15,176 nt of DNA from DTLA01 sp034436295 (GCA_034436295.1 DAOTVT010000151.1:1-15176); one strand, 5' to 3'; positions 7,726 to 14,757 are shown, numbered from the stretch's first letter. Notes: generated from the sequence alone by a model not told the origin. Made by a program: numbers and translations.

Positions 7726-8627
7726 GCGACCTGCACGACGTGCGAATCCTCGCCATCGCGTCCGGCCGTACCGCGCTCCTGCGCGACCTCGTGGCGCTCA
7801 CGAAGCCCCGCCAGACGCTGCTGCTCCTCATCACCGGCATCTGCGCCTACGCGCTGACGCTCCCTGGCGCGATCCGCTGGGGAGAACTGGGGCTTGGAAC
7901 CCTGGCGCTGCTGGCGGCCATCGCAGGCTGCACCGCGCTCAACATGGTCGTTGACCGCGACATAGACGCCATCATGCGGCGCACGGCGAGACGCCCCCTG
8001 GCCGCAGGCCACTTGCCGCTGTCCGTGGCGGTAGCCTTCGGCGTGTCGTTGTCCACCGCCGGGCTTGCCCTGGCGTGGGCACTGCAACCGCTCTTCGGGC
8101 TTCTTGTAACCGCGGGCTTCGTGTTGGATTTCGGCGTGTACACCCTGTGGCTCAAGCGCAGAACGGCGGCGTCCATCCTATGGGGAGGACTGTCCGGCGG
8201 GATGCCTGCCCTGGCAGGCCGCAGCCTGGCGTTGGGCCATGTTGACGCCATCGGCGTGCTGCTCGCCCTTGCGGTGCTCCTGTGGATTCCTGCCCACATC
8301 CTGAGCCTGTCCACACGCCACGCCGACGATTACGCGCGGGCGGGCGTGCCCGTCTGGCCCAACGTGTACGGCCTGCGCGCGACGTACCGCCTGATCGCCG
8401 GCGCGACGATGCTGAACGTCGCTGTGTTGCAACTGGCGGGGTTCCTCTTGCGCCTGGGGCCAGCAGTGCTCGCCGCGCTTGGAGCCTTCGGCGCGGCGCT
8501 CCTCGTGCTCGCCCTGGTGGCATGGGCCCGCCCGTCCGACGGCAACACCTGGCGCCTGTTCAAATTCGCCTCCGTGTACATGCTCATCTCGTTTGCGCTG
8601 CTCACCCTCGGAGCAGTCCTGGCGTAA
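7722..8627 (+). CDS. ctaB: Heme O synthase (protoheme IX farnesyltransferase)
   Basis: This 301-residue UbiA-superfamily membrane enzyme would add the farnesyl group to heme B to give heme O, the cofactor (or heme A precursor) of heme-copper oxidases. LTKPRQT is at 26-32. The first Asp motif is NMVVDRDID (74-82), followed by the CtaB-specific IMRRTARRPLAAG (84-96). DFGVYTLWLKRRT is at 136-148, and the second Asp motif region is HADDYARAGVP (200-210). Usual CtaB proteins carry HFW after the Pro at about 190; here the segment is WIPAHILSLS, a small departure. The ATG overlaps the upstream stop (ATGA), with AGGGAG 9 bases before it, so translation is coupled. Other UbiA prenyltransferases are possible, but the RRTARRPL block favours CtaB. 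No oxidase subunit II or CtaA is present in the window. Confidence 0.88.
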   Translation: MSDLHDVRILAIASGRTALLRDLVALTKPRQTLLLLITGICAYALTLPGAIRWGELGLGTLALLAAIAGCTALNMVVDRDIDAIMRRTARRPLAAGHLPLSVAVAFGVSLSTAGLALAWALQPLFGLLVTAGFVLDFGVYTLWLKRRTAASILWGGLSGGMPALAGRSLALGHVDAIGVLLALAVLLWIPAHILSLSTRHADDYARAGVPVWPNVYGLRATYRLIAGATMLNVAVLQLAGFLLRLGPAVLAALGAFGAALLVLALVAWARPSDGNTWRLFKFASVYMLISFALLTLGAVLA

Positions 8628-8690
8628 CCGGAACCCGACGTTGGGATGCGCGAGCGCCCCGGATACAGAGGCGTGCCGCGGACGTTGATT

Positions 8691-8719
8691 TTGACAAGCC
8701 TGCGCGACTTGAATAGAAT
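8691..8719 (+). promoter_or_regulatory. Promoter of the tRNA operon
   Basis: A perfect -35 TTGACA (8691-8696), a 17-base spacer and a -10 TAGAAT (8714-8719) form a near-consensus sigma-70-type promoter. Predicted start is near 8726, about seven bases before the first tRNA. This is the strongest unaided promoter in the window. Confidence 0.85.
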
Positions 8720-8732
8720 AGTAAGCGAGGTT

Positions 8733-8805
8733 GCCGAGGTAGCTCAGTTGGAAGAGCACATCACTGAAAATGATGGGGTCCCCAGTTCAAATCTGGGCTT
8801 CGGCA
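8733..8805 (+). tRNA. tRNA-Phe (anticodon GAA)
   Basis: The full cloverleaf can be traced. The acceptor is GCCGAGG with CTTCGGC, including one G-T pair. The D stem is GCTC/GAGC, and the anticodon stem is CATCA/TGATG around loop CTGAAAA (anticodon GAA at 8766-8768). The T stem is CCCAG/CTGGG with loop TTCAAAT. Discriminator A is followed by CC and then T, so a full CCA tail is not encoded. It is the first gene of a three-tRNA operon. Confidence 0.96.
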
Positions 8806-8812
8806 CCTTTGG

Positions 8813-8884
8813 GCGGAAGTGGCTCAGCGGTAGAGCATCTCCTTGCCAAGGAGAGGGTCGCGGGTTCAAATCCCGTCTTCCGCT
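8813..8884 (+). tRNA. tRNA-Gly (anticodon GCC)
   Basis: The acceptor is GCGGAAG/CTTCCGC and the D stem GCTC/GAGC. The anticodon stem TCTCC/GGAGA encloses loop TTGCCAA (anticodon GCC at 8845-8847). The T stem is GCGGG/CCCGT with loop TTCAAAT, and the discriminator is T. It begins 7 bases after tRNA-Phe. CCA is not encoded. Confidence 0.96.
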
Positions 8885-8899
8885 CCTTTTGTTCCCCCG

Positions 8900-8970
8900 G
8901 GCGACGTAGCCAAGTGGCAAGGCAGGGGTCTGCAAAACCCCGACCGCGGGTTCAAGTCCCGCCGTCGCCT
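8900..8970 (+). tRNA. tRNA-Cys (anticodon GCA)
   Basis: The acceptor is GGCGACG/CGTCGCC, the D stem is GCC/GGC, and the anticodon stem GGGGT/ACCCC encloses loop CTGCAAA (anticodon GCA at 8932-8934). The T stem is GCGGG/CCCGC with loop TTCAAGT. Discriminator T is typical for tRNA-Cys. The next three bases happen to be CCA. It is the last gene of the operon and is followed directly by a terminator. Confidence 0.96.
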
Positions 8971-8974
8971 CCAC

Positions 8975-9007
8975 AAGGCTGTCATCCTCATGGCAGCCTT
9001 TCTTTTT
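8975..9007 (+). terminator. Intrinsic terminator of the tRNA operon
   Basis: A 7-bp stem AAGGCTG/CAGCCTT, with a further inner CAT/ATG pairing, is followed by a T-rich tract (TTTCTTTTT). It starts 5 bases after the tRNA-Cys body and ends before the peroxiredoxin promoter, so it separates the two units. Confidence 0.85.
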
Positions 9008-9028
9008 GCTTCGGCAGCAATCCCCCAA

Positions 9029-9044
9029 CATGACGCGCGTCATG
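9029..9044. promoter_or_regulatory. Perfect 16-bp palindromic operator (CATGA-N6-TCATG) before the peroxiredoxin gene
   Basis: CATGACGCGCGTCATG is a perfect palindrome with the TGA-N6-TCA core shared by CRP/FNR-family sites. Its centre (9036.5) lies 29.5 bp before the -10 element TATACT at 9066. That is exactly the spacing seen at the oxidase-like gene promoter (6308-6323 to 6345). The flanking bases differ between the two sites, so one regulator or two related regulators could be involved. Confidence 0.6.
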
Positions 9045-9065
9045 GTTTTTCCGGCCGAATTCCGC

Positions 9066-9071
9066 TATACT
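9066..9071 (+). promoter_or_regulatory. -10 element of the peroxiredoxin promoter
   Basis: TATACT matches the -10 consensus at five of six positions. The hexamer 17 bases further upstream (TGGTTT) is a poor -35, consistent with activation from the palindrome centred near -41.5. Predicted start is about 9078, leaving a 23-base leader that carries the ribosome binding site GGAGG at 9090-9094. Confidence 0.6.
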
Positions 9072-9100
9072 TGCAACGAATTCATTCACGGAGGAATGCC

Positions 9101-9568
9101 ATGAGCGAGATGCCGAAACCCGGCCAGGTCGCCCCCGATTTTGAACTCCCGTCCGACCGCGGCGAGAAGATTCGCCTATCCGACTTCCGAGGCAAGAAGG
9201 TGGTGCTGTACTTCTACCCCAAAGACATGACCTCGGGATGCACCAAGGAAGCCTGCTCGTTCCGCGACAACTATCCGCAGTACGAGGAACAGGGCGCCGT
9301 GATCCTGGGCGTCAGTCCCGACTCGCCGCAAAGCCACGTGCGGTTCAAGAGCAAGTACAATCTCCCCTTCCTGCTCCTTTCCGACGAGGACCACAAAGTC
9401 GCCGAGCAATACGGAGTCTGGGGCGAGAAACAGATGTACGGCCGCGCCTACCAGGGCATCTTGCGGACCACATTCGTCATTGACGAAGACGGCAAAATCG
9501 CCAAGGTCTTCACCAAAGTAAAGCCCGAAGGCCATGGCGAGGAAGTGCTGGGGGTGCTGGCCGACTAG
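9101..9568 (+). CDS. bcp: Thioredoxin-dependent peroxiredoxin, PrxQ/Bcp family
   Basis: This 155-residue cytoplasmic thioredoxin-fold peroxidase reduces hydrogen peroxide and organic hydroperoxides. The active-site pattern P-x3-T-x2-C is present as P40, T44 and peroxidatic C47. C52 lies five residues on, the resolving cysteine position of atypical two-Cys PrxQ/Bcp proteins. The conserved Arg is R122 (GILRTTFVID). The N-terminus GQVAPDFELP (8-17) and the length match the family. The frame is open upstream through the tRNA genes, but the ATG at 9101 has GGAGG six bases before it and the family N-terminus begins there. It is transcribed alone, converging on the SpoIID-domain gene, whose stop is only 7 bases away. 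Confidence 0.95.
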   Translation: MSEMPKPGQVAPDFELPSDRGEKIRLSDFRGKKVVLYFYPKDMTSGCTKEACSFRDNYPQYEEQGAVILGVSPDSPQSHVRFKSKYNLPFLLLSDEDHKVAEQYGVWGEKQMYGRAYQGILRTTFVIDEDGKIAKVFTKVKPEGHGEEVLGVLAD

Positions 9569-9575
9569 GCCGTGC

Positions 9576-11162
9576 TCACGGGTCCACCCGCCAGTTGGCC
9601 GGCTGCACCATCTCTATCCAGTAGCCCAGGCCGGGCGTCATCTGCTGCAACGGGTTCAGTTCCGGGGGCACCGTGAAGTCGTACAGCACCCACGGCGAAT
9701 CCGGCCGATCGGCCCTGTAGGCATAGACCCGCACGTACTTCCCCGCAATGGAGGCAAGCGCATCGGATACGTTGCGCGCCCGAAGCGAAGGATAAGCCAC
9801 CAGGTTGAGGCCGTTGATCAGCGGAATCTCGGTGGGGGTCGTGATGGCGAGGCCCGACACCGTGAGCGTGCAAGGGGCCGTCGCCCGCAACCATATCCCA
9901 TAGCGCAGGTCCAGGTAATCCAGCCCGCCCGTCTGGCTTGCACTGCCCGCCTGGTACACTTTCCAGCGGGCGTAAGGGGCGAAGGCGTCGTACTGCATCA
10001 CCATGTCGTAGTTGCCGGCAATGCTGGAGAACAGGCTGCCAGGCGTCGTGTCGCTGACGACCACGGGGATAGAGATCAAGTTCCAGCCCGTCTGCAACGG
10101 CCACGTGAACGTTACGACAGGCTCCGGCGTCGGGGTCGGCGTCGCCGTTGGCTCGGGCGTCGGCGTGGGCTGCATCCCGATCAGGCTGATGCCGGTGTAG
10201 TAGTGGCGCAGAATCTCGTCAAAGGTCGCGCCGCGCCTGGCCATGGCGATGGCCCCCTCCTGGCACATCCCCACGCCATGCCCCCACAGCCATGTGTACC
10301 CACACTCGCAGGCGACGCTGCGACAGTAGGGAAGCGCCTGCGCCCACACATCCTCGCTGTTGCGCGTGTGGCCGTCGCAGTGGCCGAAATAGAAGGCGCG
10401 GATGATGCTGCCGCGATACGTCGCAAAGACGCCGCGCGTCGCCTCAACGGCCTGGTCCGTTCGGGAAAAGCGAACGTTCTTCCAGACCTGACAGTGGGTG
10501 GTTGTGCAGACATTGGCGCCCTGCGCCGCGTGGTTCCAGGAGGTAACCGCGTAACTGCGCGCCGCCACCGCCTGCGCCTTCAGTGCCTCCATCGGCGCAG
10601 AGGGCGGCAACTCCTGCGGCACCACGCCCTTCACGTACTCCTCCAAATCCATCTCCACCACCTGGCCATCGGGCATGAGGACGCGGATGGAGGTCGGCGC
10701 GGACGCCATGGCTACATCAAAATCCGGAGACCAGGCCTGTTCCGGGGGAGTAACCATGCGACGGAAGAGTTCCTCCTCCTGCGCCGGCGTCGGGTTCGCG
10801 ACGACCATGTCAAAGTCCACGCGGACGCTGCGGCCCACCAGCACGCGCACGCGCGTCTGCGACATGTCCAGATAGCCGGGGGCGCGCACGGCCACCGTCC
10901 ACTCGCCGGGAGGCGTCGGCAGGCGATAGTAGCCGCCCGCATCGGTGTACGCGCCGCCTTGCCCGCCCTCCAGGTGCACGAAAGCGCCCGCAACGGGGCT
11001 CTCCGTCAGGATATCCCGCGCCTGGCCGAAAATGACGCCCCCCTCAACCGGCGGAGCCAACGCGACACCCGCGGCAGCGATCGGCGACGCGGCCCACGCG
11101 CCCGGCCCAGCCAGGAGCCACAAGAGGACTGCCGCAACAACAGCCCTGCGATGCGCGCCCAT
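9576..11162 (-). CDS. Secreted SpoIID-domain protein with carboxypeptidase-regulatory-like and WNLISIP-type domains
   Basis: This is a 528-residue exported protein. Residues 1-24 form a signal peptide (MGAHRRAVVAAVLLWLLAGP...AWA). A beta-sandwich of the carboxypeptidase-regulatory type spans about 41-120 (GQARDILTESPVAGAFVHL, TDAGGYYRLPTPPGEW). The SpoIID/LytB-type domain spans about 157-325, with EEYVKGVVPQELP at 174-186, ALKAQAVAARSYA at 193-205, a Cys-containing TTHCQVW at 221-227 and HGVGMCQEGA at 295-304. E184 aligns with the catalytic Glu of SpoIID lytic transglycosylases that act on peptidoglycan. A Thr/Pro linker (332-348) leads to two C-terminal repeats starting GWNLISIPV (359-367) and GLNLVAYPS (451-459). 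The ATG at 11162 is chosen over an upstream in-frame start because it begins the signal peptide and follows AGGGAGA. Likely role is cell-surface or envelope work; sporulation is not implied. Confidence 0.88.
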   Translation of the reverse strand: MGAHRRAVVAAVLLWLLAGPGAWAASPIAAAGVALAPPVEGGVIFGQARDILTESPVAGAFVHLEGGQGGAYTDAGGYYRLPTPPGEWTVAVRAPGYLDMSQTRVRVLVGRSVRVDFDMVVANPTPAQEEELFRRMVTPPEQAWSPDFDVAMASAPTSIRVLMPDGQVVEMDLEEYVKGVVPQELPPSAPMEALKAQAVAARSYAVTSWNHAAQGANVCTTTHCQVWKNVRFSRTDQAVEATRGVFATYRGSIIRAFYFGHCDGHTRNSEDVWAQALPYCRSVACECGYTWLWGHGVGMCQEGAIAMARRGATFDEILRHYYTGISLIGMQPTPTPEPTATPTPTPEPVVTFTWPLQTGWNLISIPVVVSDTTPGSLFSSIAGNYDMVMQYDAFAPYARWKVYQAGSASQTGGLDYLDLRYGIWLRATAPCTLTVSGLAITTPTEIPLINGLNLVAYPSLRARNVSDALASIAGKYVRVYAYRADRPDSPWVLYDFTVPPELNPLQQMTPGLGYWIEMVQPANWRVDP

Positions 11163-11197
11163 AGCGTTCTCCCTGGAGCAAAAACAGGATTCACACG

Positions 11198-11233
11198 AAG
11201 AAACGCGCCACCCCACCCGTCGGGTACGGGCGC
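11198..11233 (-). terminator. Possible terminator between the EamA gene and the SpoIID-domain gene
   Basis: On the minus strand GCGCC and GGCGC pair, enclosing a second pairing ACCC/GGGT. The stem has asymmetric internal loops and is followed by a short, weak T tract (GTTTCTT). It lies just after the EamA permease stop. It could separate the two minus-strand genes or only attenuate read-through. Confidence 0.35.
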
Positions 11234-11234
11234 A

Positions 11235-12122
11235 TCAGTGGGATGCCGACTTGAGTATCCGAAACCGATTGGCCACCATGATGCCCAGCAGTATCCCGCC
11301 CAAGCCCACCAGCGAAGTCCAGCGAATGTTCTCGCCCAGAAGGAGCCACCCCCAGAACAAAGCGCCCACGGGGATGATGTACGTTACCAGCGAAGCCTGA
11401 ACCGCGCCGCCGTGTTCCAGAATCCAGTAGTAGATAAGGTACGCAATGGCCGTGCCCACAAACGCGAGCGTCAGCGTGGCTCCCCAGGCGCGGAGCGAAG
11501 GCGCGAGGGCCAGCGGCCGCTCAAAGGCGAAGGCCAGCGGCACGGTGAGGATGAAGCCGGCCAGCAACATGCCCGTGGACAAAACCGCCGGCTCGTGTCC
11601 GGTCAGGTGCCGACGGGCGAACACCGCCGCGATGGCGTAACTCAGGCCCGCGCCCATGACGGCCAGGTCGCCGGCGATGTTGTGCACGATGCCCCCCCGA
11701 ACATCGGGAGCCAGGAGCACCACGACTCCCAAGAAGCCGACGACCACGCCTGCCGCCTTGTACCAGTCCATGCGCTCATCCTTTGACCAGAAGTGCGCCA
11801 GGATCACAGTGAACAACGGCATCGTGCCCGTTAGGATCGCGGCCAACGCGCTAGAGATGTACAGTTCGCCCCAGTTGATCAGCCCGTAGGGGATGAGCGT
11901 ATTGAACAGCCCCATGACAAATAGCGGTTTCCAGAGGGAGCGGCCCGGAAGTCGCCGCCCGCGCAGCAGCAGGAAAAGCGCCAGCAGCCCTCCGCCCAGG
12001 CCCGTGCGAAGGACGACGAACGTCAGGGGCGTGATCTCCGCCACGCTGACCTTGATGAACATGTAGGACGCGCCCCAGATGGTTCCCAGCAACAGCAACA
12101 TGAATGCGTTCTGCAGTGGCAT
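11235..12122 (-). CDS. EamA/DMT-superfamily permease
   Basis: This 295-residue inner-membrane protein has about ten helices in two EamA repeats (about 5-138 and 150-286). The N-terminal GTIWGASYMFIK (13-24) and the late GENIRW (263-268) are typical of the drug/metabolite transporter superfamily, whose members export amino acids, metabolites or drugs. The substrate cannot be predicted. The ATG is preceded by AAAGGA with a five-base spacer. The gene runs in the same direction as the SpoIID-domain gene 72 bases downstream. An azlC-like remnant on the same strand lies about 46 bases upstream. Confidence 0.9.
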   Translation of the reverse strand: MPLQNAFMLLLLGTIWGASYMFIKVSVAEITPLTFVVLRTGLGGGLLALFLLLRGRRLPGRSLWKPLFVMGLFNTLIPYGLINWGELYISSALAAILTGTMPLFTVILAHFWSKDERMDWYKAAGVVVGFLGVVVLLAPDVRGGIVHNIAGDLAVMGAGLSYAIAAVFARRHLTGHEPAVLSTGMLLAGFILTVPLAFAFERPLALAPSLRAWGATLTLAFVGTAIAYLIYYWILEHGGAVQASLVTYIIPVGALFWGWLLLGENIRWTSLVGLGGILLGIMVANRFRILKSASH

Positions 12123-12168
12123 GTCAATCCTTTCGCCCTATGATGTAGAGTGATCGCCCTCGCGTTCC

Positions 12169-12420
12169 TCACCTGACCATCGTTACAGCCACACGACCAT
12201 GGCCCAATAGCACAGCAGGCCCGCGACAATTCCCCAGCGCGGCGAACTGGGAGGAGCCCGCATGGACGATGGCGGACATGCCGGCCGTCTCTGCCGGCGA
12301 GGGGTTGACCGCCCGCGCCGCGACCCCGTACACCAGGTCGAATGCCACCACGCCCGGCACCAGAGGCAGCGCGTCGGAGAAGCCGCGTATCAGCAATGCG
12401 GTGCGATGCTTTGCGTCCAT
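12169..12420 (-). pseudogene. Truncated azlC-like remnant (branched-chain amino acid exporter, large subunit)
   Basis: The 83-codon frame starts like an AzlC/YgaZ protein: LIRGFSDALPLVPGVVAFDLVYGVAA (split as LIRGFSDALPL at 10-20 and VPGVVAFDLVYGVAA at 21-35), then MSAIVHAGSSQFAALG at 48-63, matching the YAGASQF region of the family. It then loses membrane character and stops, against about 230 residues for intact AzlC. Read in another frame from about 12236, the following DNA gives hydrophobic WGIVAGLLCYWAMVVWL and a stop at 12183-12185. This suggests an internal deletion or frameshift that joined the azlC start to the tail of azlC or its azlD partner. No good ribosome binding site precedes the ATG. 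The family call rests on the first 63 residues. Confidence 0.65.
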
Positions 12421-12439
12421 CAGGTGTCTATGATACTAT
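12411..12439 (+). promoter_or_regulatory. Candidate promoter of the ZIP transporter gene
   Basis: TTGCGT (12411-12416), a 17-base spacer and TACTAT (12434-12439) fit a sigma-70-type promoter for the gene at 12499, with a predicted start near 12446. The region overlaps the start of the azlC remnant on the other strand. A small hairpin (GGCGC, loop AGCA, GCGCC; 12443-12456) lies at the start of the leader. Confidence 0.45.
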
Positions 12440-12498
12440 TGCGGCGCAGCAGCGCCAAAACAGGCATGCGACAATCAAACCGCCCACAGGAGGCTCCG

Positions 12499-13266
12499 AT
12501 GACGTCGGTTCTGCCCACCGAGAACGTGATCCTGATGGCCACGCTGGCGACGCTGGGAACCGGCCTGGCGACCGGCGTCGGCGCGCTCCCGGTCCTCATC
12601 ACCCTGCGCGTCAGCGACAAACTGCTGGATGCCCTGCTCGGGTTTGCGGCGGGGGTCATGTTGGCCGCCACGGCCTTCAGCCTGCTCGTCCCCGCCCTGG
12701 AAATCGCCTCCGTGTGGACGGTAATGCTCGGCGTGCTCACGGGTGCGGGTTTCGTGGCGCTTGCGGACAGGTTCGTCCCGCACATCCACTTCATCTCCGG
12801 CCCCGAAGGACCCCCATCCTCGGCGCTGAGGCGAATCACGCTGCTGATTCTGGCCATCACCATTCACAATTTCCCCGAGGGCATGGCGGTGGGCGTTGCC
12901 TTCGGGCTAGGCGACATTCGGGCAGCCACCGCGGTCGCCATTGCCATCGGGCTGCAGAACATGCCCGAAGGGCTGGCGGTCGCCCTGCCCCTCGTCCGCG
13001 AGGGCTACACTCGCAGCAGGGCGTTGGCCTTTGCGCTGCTGTCGGGCGCGGTTGAACCCATCGGCGGCATACTCGGAGCGGCAGCCGTCGCCGTGGCGCA
13101 CCCGCTCTTGCCCCTCGGTCTGGCCTTTGCCGCCGGCGCCATGCTCTACGTCGTCAGCGAGGAGATGATTCCGGAGACCCACCGCAAGGGGTTCGCCAAG
13201 GTCGGCACGACCGGACTCATCATCGGCTTCGTCGTGATGATGATGCTGGACAACTTGTTCGGATAG
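12499..13266 (+). CDS. ZIP-family divalent metal transporter (ZupT/GufA-like)
   Basis: This 255-residue inner-membrane transporter probably takes up zinc, iron or manganese. The first metal motif is HNFPEG (123-128), the second QNMPEG (153-158), with E186 in the next helix and EEMIPETH at 221-228. H123, E127, Q153, E157 and E186 correspond to the first metal site of the binuclear centre described for bacterial ZIP. N154 replaces the Asp used for the second site in that structure, a change common in ZupT/GufA members. A short soluble loop (93-111) contains HIH at 95-97. The frame is open far upstream, but AGGAGG at 12488-12493 fixes the ATG at 12499. It converges on the MFS gene, 57 bases away. 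Confidence 0.93.
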   Translation: MTSVLPTENVILMATLATLGTGLATGVGALPVLITLRVSDKLLDALLGFAAGVMLAATAFSLLVPALEIASVWTVMLGVLTGAGFVALADRFVPHIHFISGPEGPPSSALRRITLLILAITIHNFPEGMAVGVAFGLGDIRAATAVAIAIGLQNMPEGLAVALPLVREGYTRSRALAFALLSGAVEPIGGILGAAAVAVAHPLLPLGLAFAAGAMLYVVSEEMIPETHRKGFAKVGTTGLIIGFVVMMMLDNLFG

Positions 13267-13323
13267 ATGGGCGCCGACGAGGCCGCGACGCTATCCATCC
13301 CCGAGTCGCCGCGCCGCCCGCGG

Positions 13324-14721
13324 TCAGGGCCTCTTGCGCCCCGCCCGTGGCGCGAGCCGCGCAAACCAGGCCCCCGCCGCCTGGCGCATCTGCTCCGCCG
13401 CCACCCTCACCGACGAAGCGCCCGGCTCGTGCACCCACGACAGCGGGATTTGGGCGCTCCAACGCATCAAGCCGCCCAGGCCAAACAGCACCTGCTCTGG
13501 CTCCAGGCGCAGCCCCAGCAGCGTCAGTTGTGGCGGAAGGAATGCCCCTGAACCCAGCAACGTCAGCATCATGGCGAAGCCGGAGACCGCGCCGAAGATG
13601 CCCGAGTAGATTTGTCGTCGCTCCGCTGGCGCGATGGACAGAACGAAGTTGGAGGCAACCAACCCTGCTCCCGCCCACATGACGCCCGACGTCGCCGCCT
13701 CTATGTACAAGAACTCGTAGTTCCGGGGCGTGGCGAACAGCCACACCAGCGGGTTGATGCCCCCCATCACGATGGCGACACGCATCGCCGTCTTGTTGCC
13801 AAAACGGTCAATCAGCGTACCCCACGGCCGCACCGACAGGAGAGACGCCAGCGTCTGGACCATGCCATAAATCTGAATGGAGATGAGAGACATGCCCAGT
13901 TTCTTGATCATAAACACGCCCCAAAACGGCCCGCCGATGCCCACCGCCAGCATCCACCAGAACCCGTAGAAGAGCAACTTGCAGAAGTTCCTGTCGCGGA
14001 AGCAATCGGCCATGGCATCGCGGAACCGTTCCTGCTCAACGGGCTTGGGACGTTCGGGCTGGAGCATCAGAATGCGCGCGCTGATAAGCCCAAACCCCGC
14101 CGCGGCCGCCATAACCCCCAACAGCGCATGTGGCAGATGCCCCGGCGACAGCCAGTCGGCACCGCCCAGCGCCTTGGCCAGCGCACTGGCAAAGCCACTA
14201 CGCCCCACATCAAACAGATCCACAAACGCGCTGAACAGGTAGCCCGTGGCCAGGCCCACCAGCATCAGGTATTGAGACCGAACCGCAAAGAACCGCCCGC
14301 GCCTTTCCAGTGGGATCAAATCCGAAATCCAGCCAATCCAAATATTCCCAGCGACGGCCTGCAACGATGTAGCGACAAAGAAGAGTGCCAGAAATGACCA
14401 CATGGCCGCCTGCGCCGGCAGCAGGAAGGGAAGCAAGCCGTACACGAACGTGATGGCCCGCCCCCACGAGATGAGGGTTACCACCACGCCCTTGCGCGAA
14501 GTCATCTTCCGCGTGATGGCCGCGCCCAGGGGCTGGAACACCTGCGACAACTGCCCGATGGCCGACAGAACGCCGAACTGTAGCGGTGTCGCGCCCAGCA
14601 TCACGGCGAATTTGGTGAGGAAAACGCTGCCGGGTGCGGCCAGGGTCGCGTACGCCTGCCAGAACATGCCTTCAATGATGGAAATCTGGGTAGCGCGGTG
14701 GATTTCGGTACTGTCGTCCAT
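13324..14721 (-). CDS. Major facilitator superfamily transporter
   Basis: This 465-residue membrane protein has about 12 helices. An MFS loop motif is visible between the halves as WGTLIDRFGNKTAMR, and a related basic loop AAITRKMTSRKG follows helix 2. A central cytoplasmic segment (ERPKPVEQERFRDAM) links the two six-helix halves. A basic tail (ARLAPRAGRKRP) ends the protein. The substrate is unknown. The start is uncertain. An ATG at 14721 is preferred because the candidate promoter places the transcript start at about 14751, leaving a 30-base leader. An in-frame GTG at 14748 would leave almost no leader. The Shine-Dalgarno for the ATG is weak (CGGA). Confidence 0.88.
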   Translation of the reverse strand: MDDSTEIHRATQISIIEGMFWQAYATLAAPGSVFLTKFAVMLGATPLQFGVLSAIGQLSQVFQPLGAAITRKMTSRKGVVVTLISWGRAITFVYGLLPFLLPAQAAMWSFLALFFVATSLQAVAGNIWIGWISDLIPLERRGRFFAVRSQYLMLVGLATGYLFSAFVDLFDVGRSGFASALAKALGGADWLSPGHLPHALLGVMAAAAGFGLISARILMLQPERPKPVEQERFRDAMADCFRDRNFCKLLFYGFWWMLAVGIGGPFWGVFMIKKLGMSLISIQIYGMVQTLASLLSVRPWGTLIDRFGNKTAMRVAIVMGGINPLVWLFATPRNYEFLYIEAATSGVMWAGAGLVASNFVLSIAPAERRQIYSGIFGAVSGFAMMLTLLGSGAFLPPQLTLLGLRLEPEQVLFGLGGLMRWSAQIPLSWVHEPGASSVRVAAEQMRQAAGAWFARLAPRAGRKRP

Positions 14722-14757
14722 ACATGTTCGTCCGATCGCATTCTCCACGGGCGCACC

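Noticed and set aside
8843..9100. An N-terminal extension of the peroxiredoxin reading through the tRNA genes
   Set aside because: This would translate tRNA-Gly, tRNA-Cys and a terminator. The ATG at 9101 has a good ribosome binding site and matches the family N-terminus.
9534..11786. A 750-codon plus-strand open frame across the SpoIID and EamA genes
   Set aside because: Its product is Arg/His/Pro/Gly-rich without domains, while the minus strand encodes two recognisable proteins over the same bases.
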